Source of the DNA: Crossiella equi
GTDB lineage: Bacteria > Actinomycetota > Actinomycetes > Mycobacteriales > Pseudonocardiaceae
DNA length: 64,000 nucleotides
Assembly: GCF_017876755.1 (NCBI RefSeq)
Contig: NZ_JAGIOO010000001.1
Span: 8,231,786-8,295,785 of the forward strand
Direction of reading: 5' to 3'
Shown: positions 8,586-17,377 of the stretch, in pieces
Layout of the letters: every line of letters begins with the position of its first letter
How positions within the stretch are numbered: the first letter of the stretch is position 1
Made by a program: the position numbers and the translations under genes
The notes under the pieces: model-generated
Databases searched by the model: none
What the model was told of the DNA's origin: nothing
What the model saw: the letters and a program-made list of their open reading frames with translations, nothing else

Positions 8586-10124
8586 CTACCTGGGCTGCGG
8601 TGCCCAGGGGTCGGTGACCTTCCAGGTCGTGTCCTCGGTGAACATGTGCCCGCTGTCGAACTCGTGCGCACCCGAGGTGTCGGCCAGCCAGATCTCGCCG
8701 CGGAAGTGCCGCAGGTAGCGGCCCTTCATGTTCAGCGACTCCAGGCGCGAGCCGGTCTGGGTCTTGGCCGCGCAGAACGTGGCGTCCTCGGCGAAGACCT
8801 GCGAGCCGTCCTGGTCGGCGAGCTTGATCCGGAAGCTCTGGTGCCGCAGGTAGGCACCGGGGATGTTCGCCGACTCCAGGGAGTAGCAGTCCTTGTCGGC
8901 CAGACCAGGCTTGACCACGAAGGTGCTGTCCTGCTTGTCCAGCTCGGAGCTGCTGCCGTCGACCGGGCTGATCGCGCCCAGGCCCTGCGCGTGCCGCACG
9001 AACAGCGTGCCGGGCAGGCCGGGCGTGGTGACCTGGAAGGACTGGCGCAGCACGGTGAACTGACCGGTCTCCACGAAGCGGCGGAGGTCGGCCTGGGAGC
9101 CGTCCAGCGCCTTCTGACCGGCCGCGTACAGCGCCGGGTTCATGCCCGTGGTGCGGGTCCTCTCGATCCTCCGCAGGATCGCGATCCGCAGGTCGTCGCC
9201 GATCTGGGCCTGGTCCCGCTTGGTCTCCTCGGTCCGCGCCAGGTGGATCCCCTCCGCCAGGAACTTCCGCAGCACCGCCGGGTCGTTGCTGTCCAGGGTC
9301 CGGCGCAGCTCGATCGCCAGCGGACCGCCCGGTGCGGCCTTGGTCAGCAGGATGCTGAGGTAGCTCCAGTCGTGGTGCTCCAGCAGCGCCGGGAAGGCCA
9401 CCGCGCCGAACACCGCGGCCGCCCGCAGGCGTGCCTCGCGCTCGAGCCGCGCCGGGCGTTCGGCCTCGGGCAACGCCTCGCGGGCGGTGTCCTGATCGGC
9501 GAATACGGCCTGCCACATCGCGCCGTCGAAGAACGTGCGCCACTCCTCGTGGCCGCCGTGCGCGGCGGTGAGCAGGGCCTTCCGGGTCTCGGCGCCGGTG
9601 GTGCGCTGCCACAGGGCGAGGAGGAAGTCCCGGGTGTTCAGGCGGAGCAGCTCGGGCGTGGCCACGACCCCGAGCAGAGCGGTGGCGCGGCGGCGGTCGT
9701 CCCGGTCCACCCGCGTCACACGGGTGTCCCCGGCCTGCGCCTTGTCCCGCGCGGCGGCCTCGCGCACGCCGGTGCGGATGACCCGGCCGAACTCACCGGG
9801 TGAGTCGACCTGCATGGCCAGTTCGACCGCGGCCCGGACCTCGGGGCCGACGGGCGCGCGCCACAGCTCGACCAGGAACGGCTTGTCCTCCAGGCGGGCC
9901 AGCCGCCAGGCGTCGTCACCGAGACCGGCGGCCTCAGCGGCGCGCAGCCGCTCGTCGAAGGTGGCGGGCTGCTCGTCGCGGGCCCCCGCGGCGGGCTTGG
10001 CACCCGGTGCGGCCAGCGCGGTGCCGGGCACGACGGCCAGGCCGCAGGCCAGCAGGGCGACGGCCGCGGTGAAGCGGACGAGCCGGGTGCGGACAGACTT
10101 CTGGACAGCACGGTGCTGCGACAT
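8586..10124 (-). CDS. Secreted ALF-repeat / AbfB-domain protein
   Basis: 512 aa with a Sec signal (residues 1-38, ending GTALA-APG). The middle (about 50-380) is alpha-helical with short alanine/leucine-rich ALF-type repeats such as LLGVVATPELLRLNTRDFL and LDGSQADLRRFVETG. The C-terminal ~120 residues are an AbfB-like beta-trefoil, with repeated G-x-Y-L-R-H units (GAYLRHQSF, GRYLRHFRG) that bind arabinose side chains in arabinofuranosidases. No catalytic domain is seen, so it is more likely a carbohydrate-binding secreted protein than an enzyme. ATG 10124 gives the best signal peptide. Confidence 0.82.
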   Translation of the reverse strand: MSQHRAVQKSVRTRLVRFTAAVALLACGLAVVPGTALAAPGAKPAAGARDEQPATFDERLRAAEAAGLGDDAWRLARLEDKPFLVELWRAPVGPEVRAAVELAMQVDSPGEFGRVIRTGVREAAARDKAQAGDTRVTRVDRDDRRRATALLGVVATPELLRLNTRDFLLALWQRTTGAETRKALLTAAHGGHEEWRTFFDGAMWQAVFADQDTAREALPEAERPARLEREARLRAAAVFGAVAFPALLEHHDWSYLSILLTKAAPGGPLAIELRRTLDSNDPAVLRKFLAEGIHLARTEETKRDQAQIGDDLRIAILRRIERTRTTGMNPALYAAGQKALDGSQADLRRFVETGQFTVLRQSFQVTTPGLPGTLFVRHAQGLGAISPVDGSSSELDKQDSTFVVKPGLADKDCYSLESANIPGAYLRHQSFRIKLADQDGSQVFAEDATFCAAKTQTGSRLESLNMKGRYLRHFRGEIWLADTSGAHEFDSGHMFTEDTTWKVTDPWAPQPR

Positions 10125-10239
10125 GTGCGGTGTTTCCCCCCTTGGCCGACTCTCGGCCAAACCGCCCAACACCGTTTCACACCACCCGCGACCAGGTCAA
10201 AAGTGATGGCGATCACTGCTGTGCCTGGTCAGAGGGGTG

Positions 10240-10407
10240 ATGCGGGCCCTGGTCCTGGGCCGGATGAGCGTGCGGGAGACCGCCGCCCGGCTCGGCATCC
10301 CGGAGGGCCGTGCTCGCGCGGGACGCCGCCGGGATGGCCGCCTGAGCGTGGCGACACTCGGTGCCGCGGGCACCGGGGTCTACGCGGTGTCCGGCTGGCG
10401 GGGCTGA
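10240..10407 (+). pseudogene. Sigma-70 region 4.2-like remnant
   Basis: The frame begins MRALVLGRMSVRETAARLGIP and continues EGRARAGRRRDG. It resembles the helix-turn-helix of ECF sigma factors (V-L-x-R-M-S-V-R-E-x-A-A-x-L-G-I-P-E-G-T), with the residues after PEG already degraded. Only 55 codons remain, there is no region 2, and the 3' end overlaps the convergent AraC gene by 28 bp. It is best read as a sigma-factor fragment; a small DNA-binding peptide is a less likely alternative. Confidence 0.4.
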
Positions 10408-11357
10408 CCGCCGGTGCTCAGGAAGCGCCGCTGGTAACGGGACGGCGAGAGCGACAGCCGCGCCACGAACACCCGGCGCAGCGCCTCCGGCGTGCCGTAA
10501 CCGGCCAGCTGCGCGGTTCTCGTCACCGAGTGCCCGGCGTCCAGGAGCGCCTTGGCCAGGTCGAAGCGCACCAGCTCCACGTACTTCGCCGGGGTGGTGC
10601 CGAGCTCCTCGCGGAACAGGCGGGTGAGGTGGCGCGGGCTGAGGTTGGCCAGCTCGGCGAGGCGGTCCAGGGGGAAGGCGGCGGCCGGGTCGGCCTGGAC
10701 CGCGTCGGTGACCAGCTTGAGCACCGGGGTGCGCGGGGACGGGGCGAGCAGGGCGGCGGAGAACTGGGACTGGCCGCCCGCGCGTTGCATGTACACCACC
10801 AGGGACTTGGCCACCGCGCGCGCCAGGTCCGGGCCGTGGTCGGCCTCCAGGAGGGCCAGGGCCAGGTCGATGCCCGCGGTGACCCCGGCGGAGGTGTAGG
10901 TCCGGCCGTCCCGCACGAAGATCGCGTCCGGCTGCACCCGCGTGGCCGGGTGGCGGGTGGCCAGCGCACGGGTGTGCTTCCAGTGCGTGGTGGCGCGCTT
11001 GCCGTCCAGCAGGCCCGCCGCGCCCAGGACGAACGCGCCGGTGCAGATCGAGGCCAGTCGGGTGCTGGCCGCCGCCAGGGCGCGGGCGGCGGCGACCAGC
11101 TCCGGGGACACCGGGGTGGCCGGGAAGACCTCGCCGCCCGCGACCAGCGCCGTGTCCAGGGGGCCCAGGTCGGCCGGGGCGCCGTCCACCGGGACGCGCA
11201 TGCCGATCGAGGAGCGCACGTCCGCGCCGTCCGGGGACACCAGGCGGACGCGGTAGGCCGCGCCGGACAGGCCCGCCTCGGCGAACACCTCGGCCGGGCC
11301 CGCCACGTCCAGCAGCTTCACCCCGTCGAAGACCAGGAACCCGATCTCACGCACCAC
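10380..11357 (-). CDS. GlxA-type AraC family regulator (DJ-1/PfpI + HTH)
   Basis: 325 aa. The N-terminal ~190 residues form a DJ-1/PfpI-like domain, with IGFLVFDGVKLLDVAGPAEVF and the nucleophile-elbow-like ASICTGAFVLGAAGLLDG. The C-terminal ~110 residues are a two-HTH AraC domain (LDRLAELANLSPRHLTRLF and TRTAQLAGYGTPEALRRVF). Such proteins are transcription activators. The target is unknown; nothing next to it looks like a classic GlxA-regulated catabolic operon. GTG at 11357 starts the domain directly. A copy of the TCCACAGTGGA palindrome lies 19 bp upstream of the start codon. Confidence 0.92.
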   Translation of the reverse strand: MVREIGFLVFDGVKLLDVAGPAEVFAEAGLSGAAYRVRLVSPDGADVRSSIGMRVPVDGAPADLGPLDTALVAGGEVFPATPVSPELVAAARALAAASTRLASICTGAFVLGAAGLLDGKRATTHWKHTRALATRHPATRVQPDAIFVRDGRTYTSAGVTAGIDLALALLEADHGPDLARAVAKSLVVYMQRAGGQSQFSAALLAPSPRTPVLKLVTDAVQADPAAAFPLDRLAELANLSPRHLTRLFREELGTTPAKYVELVRFDLAKALLDAGHSVTRTAQLAGYGTPEALRRVFVARLSLSPSRYQRRFLSTGGQPRQPDTA

Positions 11358-11375
11358 CCGGCCAGTAAAGCCCAG

Positions 11376-11386
11376 TCCACAGTGGA
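11376..11386. repeat. TCCACAGTGGA palindrome, copy 1
   Basis: An exact 11-bp palindrome in the promoter region of the GlxA-type regulator, 19 bp upstream of its start. It is one of six exact TCCACWGTGGA copies in the window and, with 47523-47552, among the intergenic ones. Confidence 0.7.
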
Positions 11387-11473
11387 GCGGTACGGCAGAG
11401 CGGTGGCCGGGGGCGCGGTCCGCCGCACCAGGCCACCCCGCGGCCGGAGCCTGTCCTGTCTGGTGCTGCCTGA

Positions 11474-12262
11474 CTAGAGAAAGCTCGGCCCGCCCGGGCG
11501 CTCGGCCCGCGCCGCCACCACGGTCTGGGCCAGCGCCTCGGCCTCCTCGTCGGAGTAGGCCCGGAAGCCCTCGGCGGTGACGACCGTGAGCTGCGGGTAG
11601 ATCCGCCGGACGAGGTCCGGGCCGCCGGTCGCGGTGTCGTCGTCGGCCGCGTCGTAGAGGGCCTCCAGCGCCGCCCGCGCGGCCTGCGCCTCGGTCAGGT
11701 CCTCGCGGTAGAGCTTCTTCAGCGTGCCCTTGGCGAACAGCGAGCCCGAGCCCTCGGCGGCGTACCGGTGTTCCTCGGTCCGCCCGCCGATCACCTCGTA
11801 GCTGAAGATCCGCCCGATCCCGCGGTCCAGGTCGTACCCGGCGTAGAGCGGGATGGCCACCAGCCCGGCCCGCGCCAGCCCGAAGTTGGCCTTCACCATC
11901 GAGTTCAGCTGGTTGGCCTTGCCCTCCAGCGTCAGCGACACGCCCTCGATCTTCTCGTAGTGCTCCAGCTCCACCTGGAACAGCCGCACCAGCTCCACCG
12001 CGATGCCGACCGTGCCCGCGAAGGCGACCACCGAGTGCTCGTCGGCCTGCCGGACCTTGGCCAGGTCGCGCTGGGCGATCAGGTGCCCGGCGGTGGCCCG
12101 GCGGTCACCCGCCATCAGCACCCCGCCGTCGAAGACCAGCGCCAGCACCGTGGTGCCGTGCGGGGCCTCCACCGGGGACTTCGGCAGGGTGTGCCAGGGC
12201 AGCAGGTGGGGCGCCTCGGCCTGCAGGTACCGGAGGAACGAGGTGTCGGCCATGTCGATCAT
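11474..12262 (-). CDS. Stand-alone 20S proteasome beta subunit (PrcB-like)
   Basis: 262 aa with the full PrcB pattern. A 36-residue propeptide ends APHG, followed by the catalytic Thr37; Asp53 (AGDRR) and Lys69 (DLAKV) are spaced exactly as Thr1/Asp17/Lys33 of active beta subunits. The family segments [26 protein letters not shown] and [23 protein letters not shown] are all present, so it should be an active protease subunit. In actinobacteria prcB normally precedes prcA within the pup-proteasome locus. Here no prcA, pup, dop, pafA or mpa is nearby, so this looks like a second, detached beta subunit. A second possible start is ATG 12253. Confidence 0.9.
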   Translation of the reverse strand: MIDMADTSFLRYLQAEAPHLLPWHTLPKSPVEAPHGTTVLALVFDGGVLMAGDRRATAGHLIAQRDLAKVRQADEHSVVAFAGTVGIAVELVRLFQVELEHYEKIEGVSLTLEGKANQLNSMVKANFGLARAGLVAIPLYAGYDLDRGIGRIFSYEVIGGRTEEHRYAAEGSGSLFAKGTLKKLYREDLTEAQAARAALEALYDAADDDTATGGPDLVRRIYPQLTVVTAEGFRAYSDEEAEALAQTVVAARAERPGGPSFL

Positions 12263-12316
12263 CTAACCACCGCGCGGACCAGCGGCGTAGCACCGGTGAC
12301 ATTACGATCGGGGCCT

Positions 12317-13288
12317 GTGGACAAGCGACACGCGAACAGGCTCGGCCGGGACTTCGGCGTGGTGGGGCTGGGCTGCTGGCAGCTCGGCGCGGACTGGGGT
12401 GAGGTGGACGAGCGCGAGGCCCTGGCGCTGCTGCACACCGCCGCCGACACCGGGGTGGACTTCTTCGACACCGCCGACGTCTACGGCGACGGCCGCAGCG
12501 AGACCCTGGTCGGCCGCTTCCTCGCCGAACGCGGCGGCGAGGTCTTCGTGGCCACCAAGATGGGCCGCCGCGCCGAACAGCTGCCGGAGAACTACAACCG
12601 CGCCAACTTCCTCGCCTGGAACGACCGCAGTCGGCGCAACCTCGGCGTGGACACCCTGGACCTGGTCCAGCTGCACTGCCCGCCCACGCCCGTGTACAGC
12701 CAGGACGAGGTCTTCGACACCCTGGACGAGCTGGTCGAGGCCAAGCGGATCGCCGCCTACGGGGTGAGCGTGGAACGGGTCGAGGAGGCCCTGACCGCGA
12801 TCGCCCGGCCCGGCGTGGCCAGCGTGCAGATCATCCTCAACGCCTTCCGCCACAAGCCCCTGGAGCGGGTGCTGCCCGCCGCGCGCGAGGCCGGGGTCGC
12901 GATCATCGCGCGCGTGCCGCTGGCCAGCGGCCTGCTGTCCGGGCGCTACACCAGGGACACGGCCTTCGGGGCCGACGACCACCGCAACTACAACCGCAAC
13001 GGCGAGGCCTTCGACGTCGGTGAGACCTTCTCCGGCGTGCCCTACGAGGTCGGCCTGGCGGCGGTCGAACGGCTGCGCCCGCTGGTGCCCGCCGGGGCGA
13101 GCATGGCCCAGTTCGCGCTGCGCTGGATTGTCGACCAGCCCGGTGTCACCGTGGTCATCCCGGGTGCCCGCAACGCCGACCAGGCCCGTGCCAACGCCGA
13201 GGCCGCCGCGCTCGCGCCGGTGGACGGCGAGGCCGTGCGCGCGGTCTACGACGACCTGGTCCGGCCGCACGTCCACGACCGCTGGTGA
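12317..13288 (+). CDS. Aldo/keto reductase
   Basis: 323 aa TIM-barrel NADPH-dependent oxidoreductase. The catalytic tetrad region is seen as FFDTADVYGDGRSE (Asp and Tyr), ATKMG (Lys) and LVQLHCPP (His). A C-terminal VIPGARNADQARANAEA provides the cofactor-binding loop. It belongs to the YghZ/AKR11-like branch, and its substrate is unknown. GTG 12317 is 54 bp from the divergent prcB start. A small secreted protein gene begins 14 bp downstream. Confidence 0.92.
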   Translation: MDKRHANRLGRDFGVVGLGCWQLGADWGEVDEREALALLHTAADTGVDFFDTADVYGDGRSETLVGRFLAERGGEVFVATKMGRRAEQLPENYNRANFLAWNDRSRRNLGVDTLDLVQLHCPPTPVYSQDEVFDTLDELVEAKRIAAYGVSVERVEEALTAIARPGVASVQIILNAFRHKPLERVLPAAREAGVAIIARVPLASGLLSGRYTRDTAFGADDHRNYNRNGEAFDVGETFSGVPYEVGLAAVERLRPLVPAGASMAQFALRWIVDQPGVTVVIPGARNADQARANAEAAALAPVDGEAVRAVYDDLVRPHVHDRW

Positions 13289-13302
13289 GACAGGAGCACG
13301 GG

Positions 13303-13614
13303 ATGACCAGGTATCGGCTCGCGGGCCTGCTGGGTGCCGCGGTTCTCGGCCTGGGCGTGGTGACCGCGCCGGTGGCGGTGGCCGCACCCCAGGAGGTGTG
13401 CTTCCCCAACCGCGACCAGCTCCGCGCGGACCTGCTGGCCGCGATGCGGGCACAGGACGCGGACAAGGTCAAGGACGCCGTGCTGCGCAACGCCAGCCCG
13501 GGCAAGCGGGACGCGCTGGCGCGGGCGATCACCGAGGCCCTGGCCAAGGGCAGCGTGGAGGAGGCGGCGAGCTCCTTCCGGGCCGCGTTGCGGGTGATCT
13601 GCCCGGAGCTGTAG
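13303..13614 (+). CDS. Small secreted helical protein
   Basis: 103 aa, not assigned to a family. A signal peptide covers about residues 1-28 (ending VAVAA-APQ). The mature ~75 aa has two cysteines (EVCFPN near the start, VICPEL at the end) that could form a disulfide tying the ends, with a charged helical middle (residues about 40-90). ATG 13303 is preceded by CAGGAG at good spacing, and it follows the aldo/keto reductase by 14 bp, so the two are probably co-transcribed. Its stop is 3 bp from that of the convergent FUSC gene. Confidence 0.75.
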   Translation: MTRYRLAGLLGAAVLGLGVVTAPVAVAAPQEVCFPNRDQLRADLLAAMRAQDADKVKDAVLRNASPGKRDALARAITEALAKGSVEEAASSFRAALRVICPEL

Positions 13615-13617
13615 CGC

Positions 13618-15672
13618 CTACGGCCCTGGCCGCAGCCCGAACGGGCGGGCCAGGGCCAGCACCAGCTGGTCGAGGTGGTCGAAGGCGGCGATCACCCGCC
13701 GCGCGGCCAGCTCCCCGCCCGGCGCGGGGGACAGGCCGGTCCCGGCGACCACCTCCCCGGCGGGCTTGGCCTCCTCGGCCAGCACGGCCGCGCGCACCGC
13801 CTCCAGGTTGGCCACGATCCGCTCGGCGGTGCCGGGCAGGCGCCCGTCCGCGCTGAGCATGGCGGGCTCGGCGTGCGCGGCCAGGTTGCGCGCGTAGTAG
13901 GCGCAGCTGTTCAGCACGGTCAGCACCCGCCGCAGCTGCCCGCGCTGGCTGCGGTACGGGCTGGCGGCGTGCGTCATCGGCTCGGCCACCTTGCGCAGCC
14001 CGGCCAGCTTCCGGTCGATCTCGCGGGCCTGCTCGATCAGGTCCACCCGCTCGGCCTCCCCGAGCACCGCGGCGGCGTGCCGGACGAACTCGCGCAGCTG
14101 CTCCAGCAGCCCGGCCAGGTCCTCCCGGATGGTCGCGCGGGTGCTCGTGGGCAGCACCAGCACGGCGGCCACCGCGCCCGCGAGCGCGCCGATGACCGTC
14201 TCCTCCAGGCGCAGCACCAGCAGTTCGGGGGTGAACGTGCCGAGCAGGTTGTAGAGCAGGCCCAGCATCATCGTGGTGAAGAAGGTCATCAGCCCGTAGG
14301 AGACCTGCACGACGTAGGCGGCCAGGCTGATGCAGCCCAGGATCAGCACGAGCAGCAGCAGGTCGTGCCCGGCCAGCACCACGGCCGCGGCCATGCCGAC
14401 CAGGATGCCCAGCAGCGTGCCGACCGTGCGGCGCAGGCCCCGGATGAGGATGTCGCCCCGGGAGGTGGTGTTGGCGAAGACCAGGAACGCGGTGATCACC
14501 GCCCAGTACCAGCGCTGGCCGGAGAGCAGCTCACCGCCCGCGATGGCCAGCAGCGCGCCGATGACCGCCTGGATCGCCTGGCGCGTGGTGGGCCGCAGCT
14601 TCGGGCGGGCCTTGGGCTGTTCGGCGGGTGGCTCCGGTTCGGCCGGTGGTTCCGGGACGGGGACCGGGACCGGCTCCTCTGCCTCGGGCAGGCCGTTCTC
14701 CTGGACCTGGCGGGCGGTGCGGATGTCCTCGGCCAGCTCGCGCATGGCCTTGCGCAGCATCTCCACCGACTCCGGCCCGGCCAGCTCGCCGGTGGGCAGC
14801 GCGGCGGCCACCGGGCGGCGCGCGGTGAACAGGCGCAGCGTGCGCAGCTCGGCCACCAGCTGCTCGCGCACCCCGGGCGGCAGCTCCGGCTCGTCCACCA
14901 CGCGCCGCACGCCGACCGCGACGCGTTCGCCGGACAGCTCCAGGTCGATGACCAGCTGCTGCCACCGGTCGAACTCCTCCTCGGCGACCAGTTCGGCCAG
15001 CTCGGTCTCGATCATCAGCGCGCACTCGTGCAGCCGGGCGAACTTGCGCCGCAGCTGCTCGCGCCGCCGTTCGTCGGGGGTGCGCACGACGTTGGCGGCG
15101 GCGTCCACGACCTGTCCGAGCCTGCTGCGGAAGGCCACCACGATGCGCCGCATGGCCTGGGCGGGCCGCCGGGGCACGAGCACGAAGTGGCTCAGCGCGG
15201 AGGCCCCCAGCCCGACCAGCACGGCCACCGCCAGCACGGGCAGCTGCGGGGGTGTGGCCTGGATGAACAGGGCGAAGAAGTAGGCCATGAACGCGACCAT
15301 GCCGACCGCGGTGCCCCGGGGCGCGAACCGCCGCAGGTAGACCGCGCCGAAGATGACGGCGAGGAAGGCGGCGTTGTCCAGGCGGGGCCAGGGGTGCAGC
15401 AGGCTGGCCGAGGTGACCGAGGTGAACGCGGCCACCGGCAGCAGCAGGAACGTGACCGCCTTGGTCGAGGGCGACCGGTCGTTGACGGTCATCGCCGACA
15501 TCATGGCCAGCACCCCGCCGAGCATGACCGCCGTGGGCGCCACCCCGGCCAGGAGCAGCCCGCCCAGCGCCACCACCACACTCGCCGCGGTGCGCACGGC
15601 CAGCCGCAGCCGCAACGACCCGGGGTCGGCCGCCGCGACCCGGTCCAGCACCGCCCACACCGCAGTTCGCAT
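13618..15672 (-). CDS. FUSC family membrane protein (aromatic-acid-exporter-like)
   Basis: 684 aa with two membrane blocks of about five to six helices each (roughly residues 25-180 and 370-510). They are separated by a cytoplasmic segment that ends in a proline-rich linker (residues about 330-360). A helical C-terminal soluble domain follows. This is the FUSC/YccS/AaeB-like layout; relatives export aromatic acids or other small molecules, but the substrate here is unknown. ATG 15672 lies 11 bp after the epimerase stop; a GTG at 15714 would overlap that gene. Probably the second gene of the epimerase unit and under the same TetR-type operator. Confidence 0.87.
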   Translation of the reverse strand: MRTAVWAVLDRVAAADPGSLRLRLAVRTAASVVVALGGLLLAGVAPTAVMLGGVLAMMSAMTVNDRSPSTKAVTFLLLPVAAFTSVTSASLLHPWPRLDNAAFLAVIFGAVYLRRFAPRGTAVGMVAFMAYFFALFIQATPPQLPVLAVAVLVGLGASALSHFVLVPRRPAQAMRRIVVAFRSRLGQVVDAAANVVRTPDERRREQLRRKFARLHECALMIETELAELVAEEEFDRWQQLVIDLELSGERVAVGVRRVVDEPELPPGVREQLVAELRTLRLFTARRPVAAALPTGELAGPESVEMLRKAMRELAEDIRTARQVQENGLPEAEEPVPVPVPEPPAEPEPPAEQPKARPKLRPTTRQAIQAVIGALLAIAGGELLSGQRWYWAVITAFLVFANTTSRGDILIRGLRRTVGTLLGILVGMAAAVVLAGHDLLLLVLILGCISLAAYVVQVSYGLMTFFTTMMLGLLYNLLGTFTPELLVLRLEETVIGALAGAVAAVLVLPTSTRATIREDLAGLLEQLREFVRHAAAVLGEAERVDLIEQAREIDRKLAGLRKVAEPMTHAASPYRSQRGQLRRVLTVLNSCAYYARNLAAHAEPAMLSADGRLPGTAERIVANLEAVRAAVLAEEAKPAGEVVAGTGLSPAPGGELAARRVIAAFDHLDQLVLALARPFGLRPGP

Positions 15673-15682
15673 CAGTGGATCA

Positions 15683-16645
15683 CTATCCCGGACCGGGCGC
15701 CGGAACGCGCGCACGCACGAGCTCCCGCGCCGCCGTGTCCCAGTCGGGGTACCGGAAACCGAACCCGGCCTCCAGCAGCCGTCCGGGTACCACCCGGCGG
15801 CTCTTGAGCAGCAGCTCGGTGTCCGCCCGCCGCACGAAGGCCCCCACCTCGGCCAGCCACCGCGTCGACGGCACCCCGAGGGGTACGCCCATGGCGTGCC
15901 GGAGCCCGCGCATGAACTCCCGCTGCGGCAGCGGCCGGGGCGCGGCGAGGTTCACCGGCCCGCTGATCGCCTCGTGTTCGAGCAGGAACTCCACGGCGTG
16001 CACGAAGTCCTGCCCGTGGATCCAGGACACGTACTGCCGGCCACCCGCGACGGCCCCACCCACGCCGAGCCGCACGAGCCAGCGCAACGCGTGGAAGACC
16101 CCACCGGACCCGGGACTCATGACCATGGCGGTGCGCAGCAGCACCCGCCGGGTGCGCGGGGTGTCCGCGTTCTCCGCCTCGGCCTCCCAGTTCCGGGCGA
16201 TGTCCACGCTGTACTTCCAGTACGCGGGCACCCCGGGCTCCGCACCCCCGAGGACGCCGGTCGCCTCGTCGTTGGCCCGGTCGAACCGGTGCGCGTAGAT
16301 GGTGGCGGTGCTCATCTGGAGCCAGACCCGAGGCGGCCGCACGGCCCGCGCGATGGCCTGCCCGACGGCCCGGGTGGAGTCGACGCGGGAGTCCATCATC
16401 TCGGGCAGGTTCGCCTCGGTGTACCGGCACCCGACACTGCGCCCGGCGAGGTTGACCACGGCATCGGCCCCGTCGACCTCACCCCACCAGGGGCCGGCCG
16501 ACCGGCCGTCCCAGTGCACCCAGGTCGCCCCGGGCACCTCAACCGGCCGCCGCCCCAGGACCACCACGTGATGCCCCCGGGAGGACAGCTCACGAGCGAG
16601 CAGCCGACCGACATGACCGCTGCCACCAGTCAGGACGAGCTTCAT
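15683..16645 (-). CDS. NAD(P)-dependent epimerase, TIGR01777/YfcH type
   Basis: 320 aa. An atypical short-chain dehydrogenase with TGGSGHVG at residues 6-13, VVNLAGRSVG and a YWKYSVDIARNWE active-site region. The C-terminal DUF1731 tail is present (GLRHAMGVPLGVPSTRWLAEVG to FGFRYPDW). Family members bind NADP but have no firm physiological substrate. It is preceded by a TetR gene on the same strand and by a perfect palindromic operator 22-37 bp before its ATG, so its expression is very likely under that TetR. Confidence 0.88.
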   Translation of the reverse strand: MKLVLTGGSGHVGRLLARELSSRGHHVVVLGRRPVEVPGATWVHWDGRSAGPWWGEVDGADAVVNLAGRSVGCRYTEANLPEMMDSRVDSTRAVGQAIARAVRPPRVWLQMSTATIYAHRFDRANDEATGVLGGAEPGVPAYWKYSVDIARNWEAEAENADTPRTRRVLLRTAMVMSPGSGGVFHALRWLVRLGVGGAVAGGRQYVSWIHGQDFVHAVEFLLEHEAISGPVNLAAPRPLPQREFMRGLRHAMGVPLGVPSTRWLAEVGAFVRRADTELLLKSRRVVPGRLLEAGFGFRYPDWDTAARELVRARVPAPGPG

Positions 16646-16666
16646 GGGGGTGAGGCTACGCCAGTT

Positions 16667-16682
16667 TTGAGCGGTCGCTCAA
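16667..16682. promoter_or_regulatory. TetR operator TTGAGCG-GT-CGCTCAA
   Basis: Two perfect 7-bp arms with a 2-bp centre lie in the 51-bp gap between the TetR gene (ends 16697) and the epimerase start (16645), both on the minus strand. Sequence type and size fit TetR operators. The position suggests repression of the epimerase-FUSC promoter from within the gene string. Confidence 0.7.
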
Positions 16683-16696
16683 TTTCGTGGCCGACC

Positions 16697-17341
16697 TCAC
16701 CGCGCCCCGGCTGGGCCCCGCAGGTAGGCGAGCGCCAGCGCGACCGTCTCGGCGGCCCACGTGTCCCAGGTCAGGTCGTCGGGCCAGTACCGGCAGGTCG
16801 CGGCGCGGTGCACGCAGGCGCCGATGACGGTCCGGGCGGTCATCCGGACCGCCGCTTCGGGGTCAGCTCGGGAGACCTCCCCGAGGTGCGGGATGACGGC
16901 CTCGACGAAGATGCCCTGGATCGCGGCCAGGGCCTGGAGGCCACGGTCGCGTCCCTCGGCGCGCTGGCCGTCGAGCAGCTCGGGAAAGATCCGGCTGTGG
17001 CGGGCGAAGGTGTCCGCCAGGGCCCGGGTGAAAGCGCCGACGACCTCGTCCAGTGCGTGTGCCGGTGGGCGGAGCGCCTCGTCGACGCTGGTCTCCAACC
17101 GCCCGAGCAGCTGGTCCTTCACCGCGTGCAGCAGCTGGTCCTTGCCCGTGAACCGGCGGTAGATCGCGCCCACTGACAGTCTCGCCTGCTCGGCGACCGC
17201 CGCGACGGTGAACTCCTCGTGGCCCTGGTGGGCCAGCACGTGCTCGGCGGCGGCCAGCACCTTCTGCAGCGACTCCCGGCTGCGGGCTTGCTGTGGCGGG
17301 TGGAAGCCCTGCTCGGCGGATCGCGCACTCACCGGCCGCAC
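16697..17341 (-). CDS. TetR family regulator
   Basis: 214 aa. N-terminal HTH: QQARSRESLQKVLAAAEHVLA, then FTVAAVAEQARLSVGAIYRRFTGKDQLLHAV (residues about 18-72). A helical ligand domain follows, with H-R-A-A-T-C-R-Y and WAAETVALALAYLRG near the end. It starts with GTG 17341 (a GTG three codons later is equally possible). It sits upstream of the epimerase and FUSC genes with an operator between; a role as their repressor is inferred from this context. Confidence 0.9.
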   Translation of the reverse strand: MRPVSARSAEQGFHPPQQARSRESLQKVLAAAEHVLAHQGHEEFTVAAVAEQARLSVGAIYRRFTGKDQLLHAVKDQLLGRLETSVDEALRPPAHALDEVVGAFTRALADTFARHSRIFPELLDGQRAEGRDRGLQALAAIQGIFVEAVIPHLGEVSRADPEAAVRMTARTVIGACVHRAATCRYWPDDLTWDTWAAETVALALAYLRGPAGAR

Positions 17342-17377
17342 GTTACCGCGCGCCCGGGGGTGCCCGGACGGCGGTAG

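Noticed and set aside
13675-15807. 710-codon open frame on the plus strand
   Set aside because: Antisense to the FUSC membrane protein, which has proper helices and family layout. The plus frame gives Gln/His/Arg-rich noise.
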